The notes: generated from the letters alone by a model not told the origin. A stretch of 64,000 nucleotides of DNA from Pedobacter riviphilus (GCF_014692875.1 NZ_CP061171.1:5704001-5768000), one strand, 5' to 3'; shown: positions 26,227-34,896, counted from the first letter of the stretch. Numbers and translations are program-made.

Positions 26227-27123
26227 TTAATTTAAAAATTGTTTTTTAAAATCCTTGGGAGTAAGTCCTGTTTCTTTTTTAAATAGCTTTGAGAAGTACG
26301 ACATGTTTTCAAAACCAAGTGAGTAAGCTATTTCTGAAACATTTTCACCGGATGCCCTCAACTTGTTTTTTGCCTCATTAATTAGGAAAATATGAATTAA
26401 CTCTTGTGCCGTTTTACCTGTTTCCATTTTTAAAAGGTCACTTAGGTAGCGAGGTGAGATGTGAAGAGCCGAAGCCATAGAAGTAACAGATGGCAAGCCT
26501 TCTTCAGGTAATTTATCTTCTTTTAGGTAATTATCGAGAAAATGATTAAACGCACTTACTGTTTTCCCTACAAGAGGTTTGCGATTTAAAAATTGCCTTT
26601 TGTAGTAACGCTCGGCATAATTCAACATAGCGTTTATATTGGCAATAATTATGTCCCTACTAAATTCGTCTTCATTATTCCCATATTCTGTTACCAGGGA
26701 GTCAAAAAGTCTTAGCATTGTCTTTTCCTCTTTTGGCGAAAGGTGCAATGCCTCATCAGTTTCGTAATCAAAAAAAGCATACTTATTGATTTCGCTTTGA
26801 AGAGTTGAGCCTAGAAGAAAGTCCTCGTGAAACAATAGAATATAGCCATCATTTTCAAACTCAAGATTTTTTATTTCAATGACCTGGCGTGGTTTCCAAA
26901 AAACCATCGAGCCTTTGTCGTGATCGAATCTGGTTCGTCCATAAAGCCAATGACCTGCCCGAACATTTTTTAATCCAATCATGTAAAAATCACAGGTAAA
27001 CTCGTTAAAATTCAATGTCATCCCTGGAGTGATTCTTAGTAGACTCAGCATCGGATGCTCAGGAGGTGGCACATTATTCTCCCTATGCATCTCGCTTAAA
27101 AACTTAAAATGTTTCATATTCAT
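26227..27123 (-). CDS. AraC-family transcriptional regulator
   Basis: A 298-aa regulator. The N-terminal part (about 1-180) is a cupin-like sensor region (TPGMTLNFNEFTCDFYMIG, GSMVFWKPRQVIEIK). The C-terminal 100 residues hold the two helix-turn-helix motifs of AraC/XylS: SVTSMASALHISPRYLSDLLK and VSEIAYSLGFENMSYFSKLFK, then KKETGLTPKDFKK. The inducer is unknown. The adjacent alpha/beta hydrolase gene downstream is the simplest target. Confidence 0.92.
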   Translation of the reverse strand: MNMKHFKFLSEMHRENNVPPPEHPMLSLLRITPGMTLNFNEFTCDFYMIGLKNVRAGHWLYGRTRFDHDKGSMVFWKPRQVIEIKNLEFENDGYILLFHEDFLLGSTLQSEINKYAFFDYETDEALHLSPKEEKTMLRLFDSLVTEYGNNEDEFSRDIIIANINAMLNYAERYYKRQFLNRKPLVGKTVSAFNHFLDNYLKEDKLPEEGLPSVTSMASALHISPRYLSDLLKMETGKTAQELIHIFLINEAKNKLRASGENVSEIAYSLGFENMSYFSKLFKKETGLTPKDFKKQFLN

Positions 27124-27393
27124 CTAAATTTAATTGACATAAAAATTTGCTTTCTTCTTACTTATACAAAGGTAATATGATTGTGTATCATCCCCTTTAA
27201 CACTAAATTCGGTATTACTAACACTAATTCCCGAATGCCAGTAAATCCCAAGCATTAGGTGTGAGCATTCTAGCTTTTTCGACTTAAAATAGAGAGCAAG
27301 CGATTTTTTATTTTGAGGAATCGGACATATATAAGATCAACTCTATCATTGGTATTAGACAAAAGTTTTGATGAAATATACACTTAGCCCAGG

Positions 27394-27912
27394 CTATTGT
27401 AAGTCGTAAATCATTGCTTTTGTGCTATTCATTTTGTTTTTAATACGGTTTTGGTGCTCCTGTAAAGTACTCTGTTCATCCTGAACAGCATTAAACAGTT
27501 CTGCTTTTTTGAAATAGTTCGCCGCTTCTGCAAAATTTTGCTGTTGCTCGGCATGGAGACCCAAACATTCGTAAATGTGTGCTTCATAAACACCAGGTAC
27601 TAGCAAAGCCTTTTCTGCAACCTGTTTTACCAGTTTATGCATTTTAAGCGTAATAACAAGTTCCAGATAGGGTTTATAGACCTCTGGAAAATCGGCATCC
27701 AGCTCAATGCAGCGTTTGTAATAATAACCTGCGGTTTTATAATCTTTAAAATGGTTCTGATAAATATTGCCCAACTGAAAATAAGCTCTTGCATAATCAG
27801 GGTCGAAAACAATAATTTCGTTAAAATACTGAAGCGCTTTGGGTAATTCTCCCCAGTGCAGTTCTTCAATGGCCTGTAGATATTTTTCTTCTACAGTGGT
27901 ATAAATGTCCAT
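27394..27912 (-). CDS. tetratricopeptide-repeat protein
   Basis: A 172-aa helical protein with about three or four TPR units: ELHWGELPKALQYFNEII, DYARAYFQLGNIYQNHFK, YKTAGYYYKRCIELDADFPE and the later QNFAEAANYFKKAELFN. There is no signal peptide, so it is cytosolic. TPR proteins act as protein-binding scaffolds; no partner is indicated by the neighbourhood. It is monocistronic, flanked by AT-rich intergenic DNA on both sides. Confidence 0.82.
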   Translation of the reverse strand: MDIYTTVEEKYLQAIEELHWGELPKALQYFNEIIVFDPDYARAYFQLGNIYQNHFKDYKTAGYYYKRCIELDADFPEVYKPYLELVITLKMHKLVKQVAEKALLVPGVYEAHIYECLGLHAEQQQNFAEAANYFKKAELFNAVQDEQSTLQEHQNRIKNKMNSTKAMIYDLQ

Positions 27913-28171
27913 AACGGATATAATTGATTTTGATAAGCGGTTAAATGCTTAGCAAAGGCGTAATAAATTGATTTTTAAATGTGGGTTTTGTTTGTTGAAA
28001 CTTAGAACCGCGTTAAGGGTTGGGAAGGAAATTTAAGTCAATATCCAAGCCCTTTATGCCACAAGATGGGCTAAAGCTTAATTGTTGGATATGTAGTTGA
28101 CGTAGCATTTCTGTGAATTTTGATGCAAAGATATTTATTTTCAGTGAATTGCAAATTTTAAAATAAAATTT

Positions 28172-28675
28172 CTAATGGATTACGTGCGCGAGATAAACAA
28201 TACAATAGCTCAGCAAACAGAATAGGCTATTATAATTTAACGAATGGAAGAGGTTTTCTAAACGTTGTTGAGTATCGATAATTTTAGCTGCAATGAACCA
28301 AAAAAACAATGAGATGCCAATATCAAAAAAATCGAAGTAACCATTGGTGATGTGCAATAATTGGAACAATTCGAGTGCTACAACAAATACAAGCGGGATG
28401 AAAACACAATTGATACGCTTTTTGAAAAAGTCAAAATAAAATTCCTTTGAGGTTAGGGTGATGCAGAAAACCCATAAACCCTCAGGAAGTGAATAGATCA
28501 TGTATTTGTTTAGTGGCAAGCTTGCTGTGATGGTCTGTTTTAAGCTTTGATAGGTTTTGAAGGGGATCAATTGAATGATCATCTGATTTACCAGGGTTTT
28601 ATCTGTCCGGTAAAATGCATAAATGAACAAGCTTACTATCAGCGCAAAGAAAATATACCAATAGTGCTTTTTCAA
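28172..28675 (-). CDS. VanZ-like membrane protein
   Basis: A 167-aa integral membrane protein with about five helices (7-22, 62-78, 90-106, 115-131, 145-164). YSLPEGLWVF and ELFQLLHITNGYFDFFDIGIS resemble the E-x-x-Q ... D-x-x-D pattern of VanZ-like proteins, whose role is unclear though some affect glycopeptide or lipid-linked antibiotic resistance. Its start overlaps the end of the methyltransferase gene by 4 bp, so the two are translationally coupled. The VanZ assignment is by pattern only. Confidence 0.6.
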   Translation of the reverse strand: MKKHYWYIFFALIVSLFIYAFYRTDKTLVNQMIIQLIPFKTYQSLKQTITASLPLNKYMIYSLPEGLWVFCITLTSKEFYFDFFKKRINCVFIPLVFVVALELFQLLHITNGYFDFFDIGISLFFWFIAAKIIDTQQRLENLFHSLNYNSLFCLLSYCIVYLAHVIH

Positions 28676-29259
28676 GATTTGGTGAAAATTAGAATTTTAA
28701 AATAGGAGAGTGGTTTTAAGGCGATTTCTTTTTCAAGTTTAAACTGATCTATTGCCTTAATATCTTCCATGTAAAATAAAGATTTTAAATGGAACCATCC
28801 AGAACAAAAATTAAATAGCCGATCCAAGTATTTTAGCGAATTATTTGGCGTAAAGTGGTTTAGAATTAAGAGTTGTCCACCTGGCTTTAAAACATTGTGG
28901 CATTGCATTAGTAATTTTTCAGGCTGATCTGCAACGGCAATAACATGCGATAGTACAACATAATCAAAACTATTCGCTGCAAATTCGAGTTGCTCGCCAT
29001 TCATTTGGAATAATTCGATTTCATTTGTTGCATTTTTTTTAGCCACATTTAACATCGAAGAAGAAATTTCTATCCCGGTAATTTTGTGGTTTTTATAGCG
29101 TGGGAAATGAGATCCGTTACCAACACCGATTTCGAGCAGGTTTCCATAGGGTAGTTGATTAATCTCATCGAGGAATTTTTTCTTTTGTGGTTTAAGAAAA
29201 ATATCGACCAGTGGATATAAAAATGAAAACCGGTTATAGAAATTGGTTTGAGCGCTCAA
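28672..29259 (-). CDS. class I SAM methyltransferase, PmtA (phosphatidylethanolamine N-methyltransferase)-like
   Basis: A 195-aa methyltransferase. Motif I is LLEIGVGNGSHFPRY, acidic motif II is ITGIEISSSML, then QMNGEQLEFAANSFDYVV, and the segment LKPGGQLLILNHF. The opening YNRFSFLYPLVD and the ILNHF signature match the Rhodobacter-type PmtA branch, which methylates phosphatidylethanolamine, better than UbiE. A short hydrophobic C-terminus fits membrane contact. Partner: the VanZ-like membrane protein, whose gene overlaps it. Lipid methylation is inference; other small-molecule or lipid acceptors are possible. Confidence 0.78.
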   Translation of the reverse strand: MSAQTNFYNRFSFLYPLVDIFLKPQKKKFLDEINQLPYGNLLEIGVGNGSHFPRYKNHKITGIEISSSMLNVAKKNATNEIELFQMNGEQLEFAANSFDYVVLSHVIAVADQPEKLLMQCHNVLKPGGQLLILNHFTPNNSLKYLDRLFNFCSGWFHLKSLFYMEDIKAIDQFKLEKEIALKPLSYFKILIFTKS

Positions 29260-29269
29260 TTTTTTAGTT

Positions 29270-29755
29270 TTAAGAATTAAATTTAGCTAAAGCATTTTTA
29301 ATCTGCCTCCTATGCCTTAAAATATGAACGATGGCATGCTCTAACATTTGTTCTACATCGTATTGCTGTCCCCATCTGGTGTTTATCTTTTTCGATTGAT
29401 CGAACTCCTCCATGGTAATGTCGGGATTTCTGGTAAAAAAGTTCTCATTATATTTAAGTGCTTCTCGAAGTCTTGAGATATAAGGTGTGATGTGGTCAAA
29501 CTGCAGTCGTTCCGGTCTTGTGGTTTGCAATCCGATAGAATTTTCGATATACACCGCATAGCTGAACATCGAAGCAGTTACATGAGTTAAAATAGTTTGA
29601 ATGGAAATACAGTCAGGATTTGAACTTTCTGGCTCAATTGTACGGAGCAATTGTTGCTGGTTGATTGGCTCAATTACCATAATCAATTCATCAACTGCTT
29701 TTTTATATTCATCTAACAGTGCGGCAATTGCACTGGTAAGGTTATTGGCTTCCAT
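29270..29755 (-). CDS. DinB-family protein
   Basis: A 161-aa four-helix DinB/YfiT-type protein. The three metal-binding histidines are probably His54 (ILTHVTASMF), His139 (EHAIVHILRHR) and His143. DinB-fold proteins include thiol transferases that use bacillithiol (BstA) or mycothiol. Since bshA and ypdA occur in this window, a thiol-dependent role is possible but not shown. It lies 10 bp upstream of the PmtA-like gene on the same strand and probably shares its transcript. Confidence 0.78.
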   Translation of the reverse strand: MEANNLTSAIAALLDEYKKAVDELIMVIEPINQQQLLRTIEPESSNPDCISIQTILTHVTASMFSYAVYIENSIGLQTTRPERLQFDHITPYISRLREALKYNENFFTRNPDITMEEFDQSKKINTRWGQQYDVEQMLEHAIVHILRHRRQIKNALAKFNS

Positions 29756-29793
29756 GGTTAAAACAAATATAATTGTTTGCCTGGTATTTTATG

Positions 29794-30346
29794 TTGGTCG
29801 GGATTTGTAATTCCGACCTGCGTATTGTGGATTTGCAATCCACAAATTGAAAAATTAAAAATCATTAACTCATCAAACGGGATCGTGAATCTATACTACC
29901 AAGTTTTAAGTAAATACATCAATTACCCCTATTAAGATTGGTAAAGGAATAATTGCTAAAATCACACTGAATTCCTTTCTGGATCGACCTTTGCTCACCA
30001 AAGTAAGTATAAGAAAGCTGACCAAATAGATAAATGTCAGAAATATAATGATGACCATCATACCAAAATCTGGCATGCCACATCTTGGGGTAGAGTTGGT
30101 TGGTAAGTTGTGAAAAAACATAAAACAAAACACCCAGCTGCTAATATAAAAGCCAAGAAATATTAAAGAAATAATCCTCCTCCAAATAAATGAGAATACT
30201 GATTTTACGATTTCCATATTCACTGTTTATCCTTAATACAGGCAACGTAAAAAGGTAACCAACGTAAAATATTTCTTTGGTAGAAGTTTGCAATTGCAAT
30301 CTGTGTTAGGCTTTTAATCCACTAATAAAGAATTAAAAATCCCGAC
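29794..30346. repeat. inverted repeat ends bracketing a small membrane ORF
   Basis: GTCGGGATTTGTAATTC at 29797 and its near-complement GAATTAAAAATCCCGAC ending at 30346 (about 15 of 17 positions) flank a 550-bp stretch holding one small gene. Inside the left end are two more palindromes (GGTCGGG...CCGACC and TGTGGATT...AATCCACA). The arrangement is like a small non-autonomous mobile element, though both ends also resemble a dispersed repeat and may be independent copies. Confidence 0.45.
29906..30223 (-). CDS. small integral membrane protein, unknown
   Basis: A 105-aa protein with three hydrophobic helices (about 12-37, 50-76, 85-102) and a short basic loop SKGRSRKEF. No family is recognised. 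It lies alone between inverted repeats. The reading frame is clean and the topology plausible, so it is probably a real but lineage-specific gene. Confidence 0.5.
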   Translation of the reverse strand: MNMEIVKSVFSFIWRRIISLIFLGFYISSWVFCFMFFHNLPTNSTPRCGMPDFGMMVIIIFLTFIYLVSFLILTLVSKGRSRKEFSVILAIIPLPILIGVIDVFT

Positions 30347-30352
30347 TAACTA

Positions 30353-31315
30353 CTACAATAAATCTTTAATGATTTTCTCGATTGATAAACCTTCAGCTTC
30401 TGCACGATAATTACGCACAATACGGTGACGTAAAATAGGTTCCGCTACAGCTTTAACATCTTCAATATCTGGAGAGTATTTTCCGGTTACAGCGGCGTGA
30501 CATTTTGCACCCAATACTAAAAATTGCGAAGCACGCGGTCCCGCACCCCAGCTGATGTATTTGTTGATCGTTTCAGTAGCAAACTCGCTATTCGGACGGG
30601 TTTTAGCAGCTAATTTTACTGCGTATTCCAAAACATTATCGGTAATGGGAATATCGCGTATTAGTTTCTGGAAATATTGAATATCATCTGCATGGATAAT
30701 TTTCTGCAGTGGTGTGGTTTTATTGCTCGTGGTGTTTTTAACGATATTCAATTCATCTGCAAAGGCAGGGTAATTTAACTGAATATTGAACATGAAACGA
30801 TCTAACTGCGCTTCGGGTAGGGGATAAGTTCCTTCCTGCTCAATAGGATTCTGTGTAGCGAGAACAAAAAATGGTTTTGGTAAAATATGAGTTTGCCCAG
30901 CTGCGGTAACCGATTTCTCCTGCATCGCTTCTAATAAAGCAGCCTGGGTTTTTGGCGGTGTACGGTTAATCTCATCGGCCAGGATAATATTAGAAAAAAC
31001 AGGCCCTTTTATAAATTTAAAGTGCCTGTCTTCTCCTAAAATCTCTGCGCCGATAATATCGCTCGGCATTAAATCTGGCGTAAACTGAATCCTGTTGAAA
31101 TTGAGGTCTAAAACAGAAGCTACGGTTTGTACAAGTAAAGTTTTAGCTAATCCGGGTACGCCAACCAACAGACAATGTCCGTTGCTAAATATGGCGATTA
31201 AAACAGATTTTATGATGTCATCTTGTCCAACTACTACTTTGCTTATTTCGGCTTTAATGTTGTTGAAAGATTGATGAAGGGCATCAACAGCTTCTACTTC
31301 GTTCTTATACTGCAT
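30353..31315 (-). CDS. MoxR-family AAA+ ATPase
   Basis: A 320-aa MoxR ATPase. It has Walker A GVPGLAKT, Walker B NIILADEINR with PPKTQAALLEAMQE following, sensor 1 LATQNPIEQEGTYPLPEAQLDRF, and the C-terminal lid ASQFLVLGAKCHA. MoxR proteins act as chaperones that mature metalloenzymes or membrane complexes, usually with VWA-domain partners. None is next to it here. It begins 5 bp after the stop of the SurA-like gene, so both are in one transcript, pointing to an envelope biogenesis role. Confidence 0.93.
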   Translation of the reverse strand: MQYKNEVEAVDALHQSFNNIKAEISKVVVGQDDIIKSVLIAIFSNGHCLLVGVPGLAKTLLVQTVASVLDLNFNRIQFTPDLMPSDIIGAEILGEDRHFKFIKGPVFSNIILADEINRTPPKTQAALLEAMQEKSVTAAGQTHILPKPFFVLATQNPIEQEGTYPLPEAQLDRFMFNIQLNYPAFADELNIVKNTTSNKTTPLQKIIHADDIQYFQKLIRDIPITDNVLEYAVKLAAKTRPNSEFATETINKYISWGAGPRASQFLVLGAKCHAAVTGKYSPDIEDVKAVAEPILRHRIVRNYRAEAEGLSIEKIIKDLL

Positions 31316-31320
31316 TGGTG

Positions 31321-32679
31321 TTATTTTGCGGCTGTGGTTTTAGTCCAAATTTTTAATTCATCACAGGTATTAAATTCATCGTCGATTTTAATGTAAGTGC
31401 TTTCGCGACGTTTTTGAAACCATTCGCTTAAAGTACGATTAATTTTATCACTTTGTGCAGCATCTCTGATTTTTGGAAAATCTTGAGCTAAGTTTGCTTT
31501 GTGCGGCGGAATTTTAGATTTTAAATATAAAATACGGTATCCTTGTTTTCCATCAGCTGCGGTAAACAAGTTTGGTTTGGAAATACCACCAATTTTCATG
31601 CTATCGATTACCAAAAACACCGATGGATCTAATTTATCAACCGGAATAAAGGTACTTCTTGCTTGTACATTTTCGGCATTAAGCATCATACCACCATTGT
31701 ATTTACTCTCTTTATTATCTGAATAAAGGTTTGCCGCAGCGGCGAAACTTAGTTTTTTACCGATAATATTGTTGTAAATACTATCTGCATGCAATTTTAA
31801 ACGTGTTAAACTTTCTGGTGTAGTTTTAGGCATGATTAAAATATGCCTTACGTGCACCTGCTCACCTCTACGTTCTAAAACCTGTAAAAAGTGAAAACCA
31901 TAATCTGTTTCGAATACAGGCGAAATTTCTCCCGCTTTTAGCTTAAACGCCCAGGCCGTAAATTCTTTAACCATGGTATTTCTGTCGATAAAACCATAAT
32001 CACCACCATCGGCAGCAGAACCTGGATCTTCAGAATAAGTTTTAGCTAAAACACCCATATCCTCGCCGCTTTTAACCCTCAAACGAAGGGCTTCAATTTT
32101 ATCGCGGAACTTCTGTTTTTCTGCTCTGGTTAACTGTGGATTTAAAATTACTTCACCAACTTCAACCTCGGTATTAAATTCTGGAATGCTATCGCCCAAA
32201 GATTTGAAATACTTTTCAACCTCCATTGGGGTAACGTTGATGTTTTCGGTGATTTTTTGTTGCATTTTTTGTGCAATCAACTCATCTTTTACTGATGGCC
32301 TGATCTCATCTTTGTACTGTAGTACCGATTTGTTTAAGAACTGCTCCAAACGCTCTTGGCCGCCGGCACGTTGCATGCTGTAACGCATACGCTTGTTTAC
32401 TTCATCATCAACAGCACCATCTTCAACCATTACCGAATCGATTTCAGCCTGTTGTTTAAGTAGTTTTTGGGTTAAAGTTTGTTGTAATATTTTACATTTA
32501 ATATCATTGTTGGGCTGGTTTCCCTGATAAAGATATTGTGTGTATTGTTGGTTTAAATCTGATAGCAGGATAATATTATTTCCTACAACAGCAGCAACTT
32601 TATCTACAGTATGCTTTTGAGCGAAACTGTTTAAAAACAGGCAAATTAAAGCGGTTGCTACTAAAAAAACTTTCTTCAT
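31321..32679 (-). CDS. SurA-like periplasmic peptidyl-prolyl isomerase
   Basis: The ATG at 32679 gives 452 aa with a signal peptide (MKKVFLVATALICLF...NSFAQ). A SurA N-terminal helical domain (about 25-170, DKVAAVVGNNIILLSDLNQQYTQ) is followed by two parvulin-type PPIC domains (about 175-280 with YSEDPGSAADGGDYGFI, and 285-390 with VRHILIMPK and NLYSDNKESKYNGG). It chaperones outer-membrane proteins in the periplasm. It sits in a minus-strand run: short SurA-like protein, this gene, MoxR. Confidence 0.9.
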   Translation of the reverse strand: MKKVFLVATALICLFLNSFAQKHTVDKVAAVVGNNIILLSDLNQQYTQYLYQGNQPNNDIKCKILQQTLTQKLLKQQAEIDSVMVEDGAVDDEVNKRMRYSMQRAGGQERLEQFLNKSVLQYKDEIRPSVKDELIAQKMQQKITENINVTPMEVEKYFKSLGDSIPEFNTEVEVGEVILNPQLTRAEKQKFRDKIEALRLRVKSGEDMGVLAKTYSEDPGSAADGGDYGFIDRNTMVKEFTAWAFKLKAGEISPVFETDYGFHFLQVLERRGEQVHVRHILIMPKTTPESLTRLKLHADSIYNNIIGKKLSFAAAANLYSDNKESKYNGGMMLNAENVQARSTFIPVDKLDPSVFLVIDSMKIGGISKPNLFTAADGKQGYRILYLKSKIPPHKANLAQDFPKIRDAAQSDKINRTLSEWFQKRRESTYIKIDDEFNTCDELKIWTKTTAAK

Positions 32680-32733
32680 TCTATTTGTTATATTTTGCAA
32701 ATTTAATACTTATGGTCAAAAAAATCAGGTTGG

Positions 32734-33321
32734 TTATAACTTGGCAAGCTTTTTCAACTCGTTTTCATTAATTTTGATCTGATATTTTTGTTTTAGGCTT
32801 TTTAGCCATTTTTCTTCTAAACTTAGTTGGTAATCGGCCACTACCTCTCCTCTAACTTCGCTTAAAGGTTTATTGTAATTTTGTCGGTTTTTGATGTAAA
32901 ATTCATTTATCGCCTGCTCGTCTTCCTGTGCCTTGTTCCATATTTTTTGTTCAGAAATATTGAACATTAAAACCCCTTCACGGTATTCATTCAACAAGAA
33001 ATCTTGATCTTTGCTACTGACTCCAACTTTTTTATGTGTGGCCAATGCATCCTCATAAGTTTTAATTTCTTCCTGGTAGCTTGCGTTTTTATCCAATCCC
33101 ATTTCCCGGGCATCTAAAACCTTGAGCTTAAAATTTATATACAAGTTTAAATAGGCTTGTAAAGTGTCGTACGCAGCACTAACGTTTCCGTTATGGCTTT
33201 TTTTGTATGCCCACATAAATTCCTTAACGCTTATTGATTTACCGTTTACCACAGCAACGTTTTGCGCAAACGAAATGCTATAAATAAAGCTAAAAACAAA
33301 TAAGCAGTAAGCTTTCTTCAC
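32734..33321 (-). CDS. SurA-like chaperone protein lacking a PPIase domain
   Basis: A GTG at 33321 gives about 195 aa with a standard signal peptide (VKKAYCLFVF...SISFAQ); an ATG 13 codons upstream (33360) is the alternative. After it come NVAVVNGKSISVKEFMW, NFKLKVLDAREMGLD and then EYREGVLMFNISEQKIWNKA, FYIKNRQNYNKPLSEVRGEVVADYQ. In longer Bacteroidota relatives these two parts flank PPIC domains; here they join directly, so the isomerase domain is missing. It is probably a foldase chaperone acting with the SurA-like protein encoded 55 bp downstream. Confidence 0.75.
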   Translation of the reverse strand: MKKAYCLFVFSFIYSISFAQNVAVVNGKSISVKEFMWAYKKSHNGNVSAAYDTLQAYLNLYINFKLKVLDAREMGLDKNASYQEEIKTYEDALATHKKVGVSSKDQDFLLNEYREGVLMFNISEQKIWNKAQEDEQAINEFYIKNRQNYNKPLSEVRGEVVADYQLSLEEKWLKSLKQKYQIKINENELKKLAKL

Positions 33322-33425
33322 GCAGAGCACTCTATAAATTTTAAGGGATAAAAGTAACAATTAGCGACGCTATTATAAGATATTTAACTAATTTTAACAG
33401 AAATTATTATCCAACAAAAATACGA

Positions 33426-34079
33426 ATGGAAAACCAGGTTACCAACAATGCGAACGCTTTACGTTTATTTTTTACTGAAGAGGTTTTCTTAGTAAAGGAT
33501 GAAAGCGTAGAAATTCTGCCTTTGCGTAATCCAGAGCCTGTTTTGGTTGTCGAAAATGTTTCTGTTACTGAAGTAAAAGAACCTGTATTAAAACCAGAAA
33601 TAGCACAAATTCCAGGGATTAATTCTACAAATGTACCTAAAGTTTATCCACAAGCTCCTGAAATTCCGCATATTATGGCCGAACCAGTACCCGAAAAAAC
33701 GTTTAAATTTTTAGGTGGAAATAAAAAATCTGTGCTCATTTTAGTAAACGATAGTGAGCATGATGTAAGCACCGAGCAAGGCAGAGAACTGTTGCGGAAA
33801 ATTGTTAAAGCTGTTGATTTGGGTACGCCCGATTTTGCTATTCTAAATTATTCAAATTATAGCGGAACAGATTTTGCAGAACTGCACCGGTTTTTTAAAC
33901 CTGCTATTATGTTATCTTTTGGAGTAGAGATTGCCGAACTGAAACTGAACCTCACCTGGCAGAATGAAATCATCGTTCACGAAACCACAAGAATTATCTT
34001 TGCTCCAAACCTCCATCATCTTGATAGTGATTTAACTGCTAAGAAAACACTTTGGGGGCACCTTCAGAAAATTAAATAG
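33426..34079 (+). CDS. conserved protein, resembles DNA polymerase III psi subunit (HolD-like)
   Basis: A 217-aa cytosolic protein. Residues 1-95 are a low-complexity, Pro/Val/Glu-rich linker starting MENQVTNNANALRLFF. Residues 100-217 form an alpha/beta domain: KKSVLILVNDSEHDVSTEQG, LLRKIVKAVDLGTPDFAILN, FFKPAIMLSFG, and the tail IFAPNLHHLDSDLTAKKTLWG. The order of strand, helix with a leucine pair, and the terminal PxLxxLxxxxxxKxxLW motif is that of HolD (psi). Psi links the clamp loader to SSB through chi. No chi-like gene is seen nearby. Treat this as a hypothesis. Confidence 0.55.
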   Translation: MENQVTNNANALRLFFTEEVFLVKDESVEILPLRNPEPVLVVENVSVTEVKEPVLKPEIAQIPGINSTNVPKVYPQAPEIPHIMAEPVPEKTFKFLGGNKKSVLILVNDSEHDVSTEQGRELLRKIVKAVDLGTPDFAILNYSNYSGTDFAELHRFFKPAIMLSFGVEIAELKLNLTWQNEIIVHETTRIIFAPNLHHLDSDLTAKKTLWGHLQKIK

Positions 34080-34188
34080 CAGCTTCGCAAGCGTATCAAG
34101 TATGGAGAGTTAGCATAAAGTGCTGAGATAATGGCATTTTAATGCTGCTCCAAAACCCTTAAACCCTAAACCTTTTACCCTTCTTACA

Positions 34189-34764
34189 ATGAAAAAACTT
34201 GTATTTGCTACTAATAATCAACATAAAACTGAAGAAATACGCGCTGCACTTAAAGGTAAATACGAAGTGCTAAATCTGGAAGATATTGGTTGTTTGGTTG
34301 ATATCCCTGAAACTGCTGATACCTTTGAAGGCAATGCAACTTTAAAAAGCAGCTACGTGGTTGAACATTTTAATTTAGATTGTTTTGCAGATGATAGCGG
34401 TTTGGAGGTTGAGGCTTTAAATAACGAACCTGGCGTTTACTCCGCCCGATATTCTGGCAGCCGGGATAGTTTAGAAAATATTCAAATGGTTTTGGCTAGG
34501 CTTGAAGGGAACCCCAATAGAAAAGCTAGGTTTAAAACGGTGATCTCTTTAATGCAAGAGGGTAAAAACCATATTTTTGAAGGTATAATAGAAGGAACCA
34601 TCAGAGCAGGCTTATCAGGTTCGAAAGGTTTCGGTTATGATCCTATTTTCCAGCCAGATGGTTATGATATTACTTTTGCTGAAATGGACATGGCCGAGAA
34701 GAATAAAATCAGCCATCGGGCCATTGCACTAAAAAAGATGTTGGCGTTTTTGAAGGGTATTTGA
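34189..34764 (+). CDS. rdgB: XTP/dITP diphosphatase
   Basis: A 191-aa HAM1/RdgB-family enzyme. It has LVFATNNQHKTEEIRAAL, ETADTFEGNATLKSSYV, CFADDSGLEVEALNNEPGVY with SARYSG, the GFGYDPIFQPDGYD signature, and SHRAIALKKM at the C-terminus. It hydrolyses ITP, dITP and XTP to monophosphates, keeping damaged purines out of nucleic acids. Length and motifs are complete. The upstream HolD-like gene is on the same strand 109 bp away. Confidence 0.96.
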   Translation: MKKLVFATNNQHKTEEIRAALKGKYEVLNLEDIGCLVDIPETADTFEGNATLKSSYVVEHFNLDCFADDSGLEVEALNNEPGVYSARYSGSRDSLENIQMVLARLEGNPNRKARFKTVISLMQEGKNHIFEGIIEGTIRAGLSGSKGFGYDPIFQPDGYDITFAEMDMAEKNKISHRAIALKKMLAFLKGI

Positions 34765-34767
34765 GGT

Positions 34768-34883
34768 GTCGTCATGCTGAATTTATTTTACAAGTAGAAT
34801 AGTGTTTTCAATTGTCTTGTAGCTACTATGTGGTCAGCATCTTACAGGCCACGTAGACCCTGAAATAAATTCAGGGTGACGAC
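34768..34883. repeat. REP-like palindrome between rdgB and ostA (GTCGTCATGCTGAA...TTCAGGGTGACGAC)
   Basis: Arms 34768-34788 and 34863-34883 are inverted with only two mismatches in 21 bases. The element fills the gap between convergent rdgB and the OstA-like gene and could act as a transcription terminator for both. Related copies occur at 42160, 53455 and 58174. Confidence 0.8.
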
Positions 34884-34896
34884 TATAAGAATAAAA

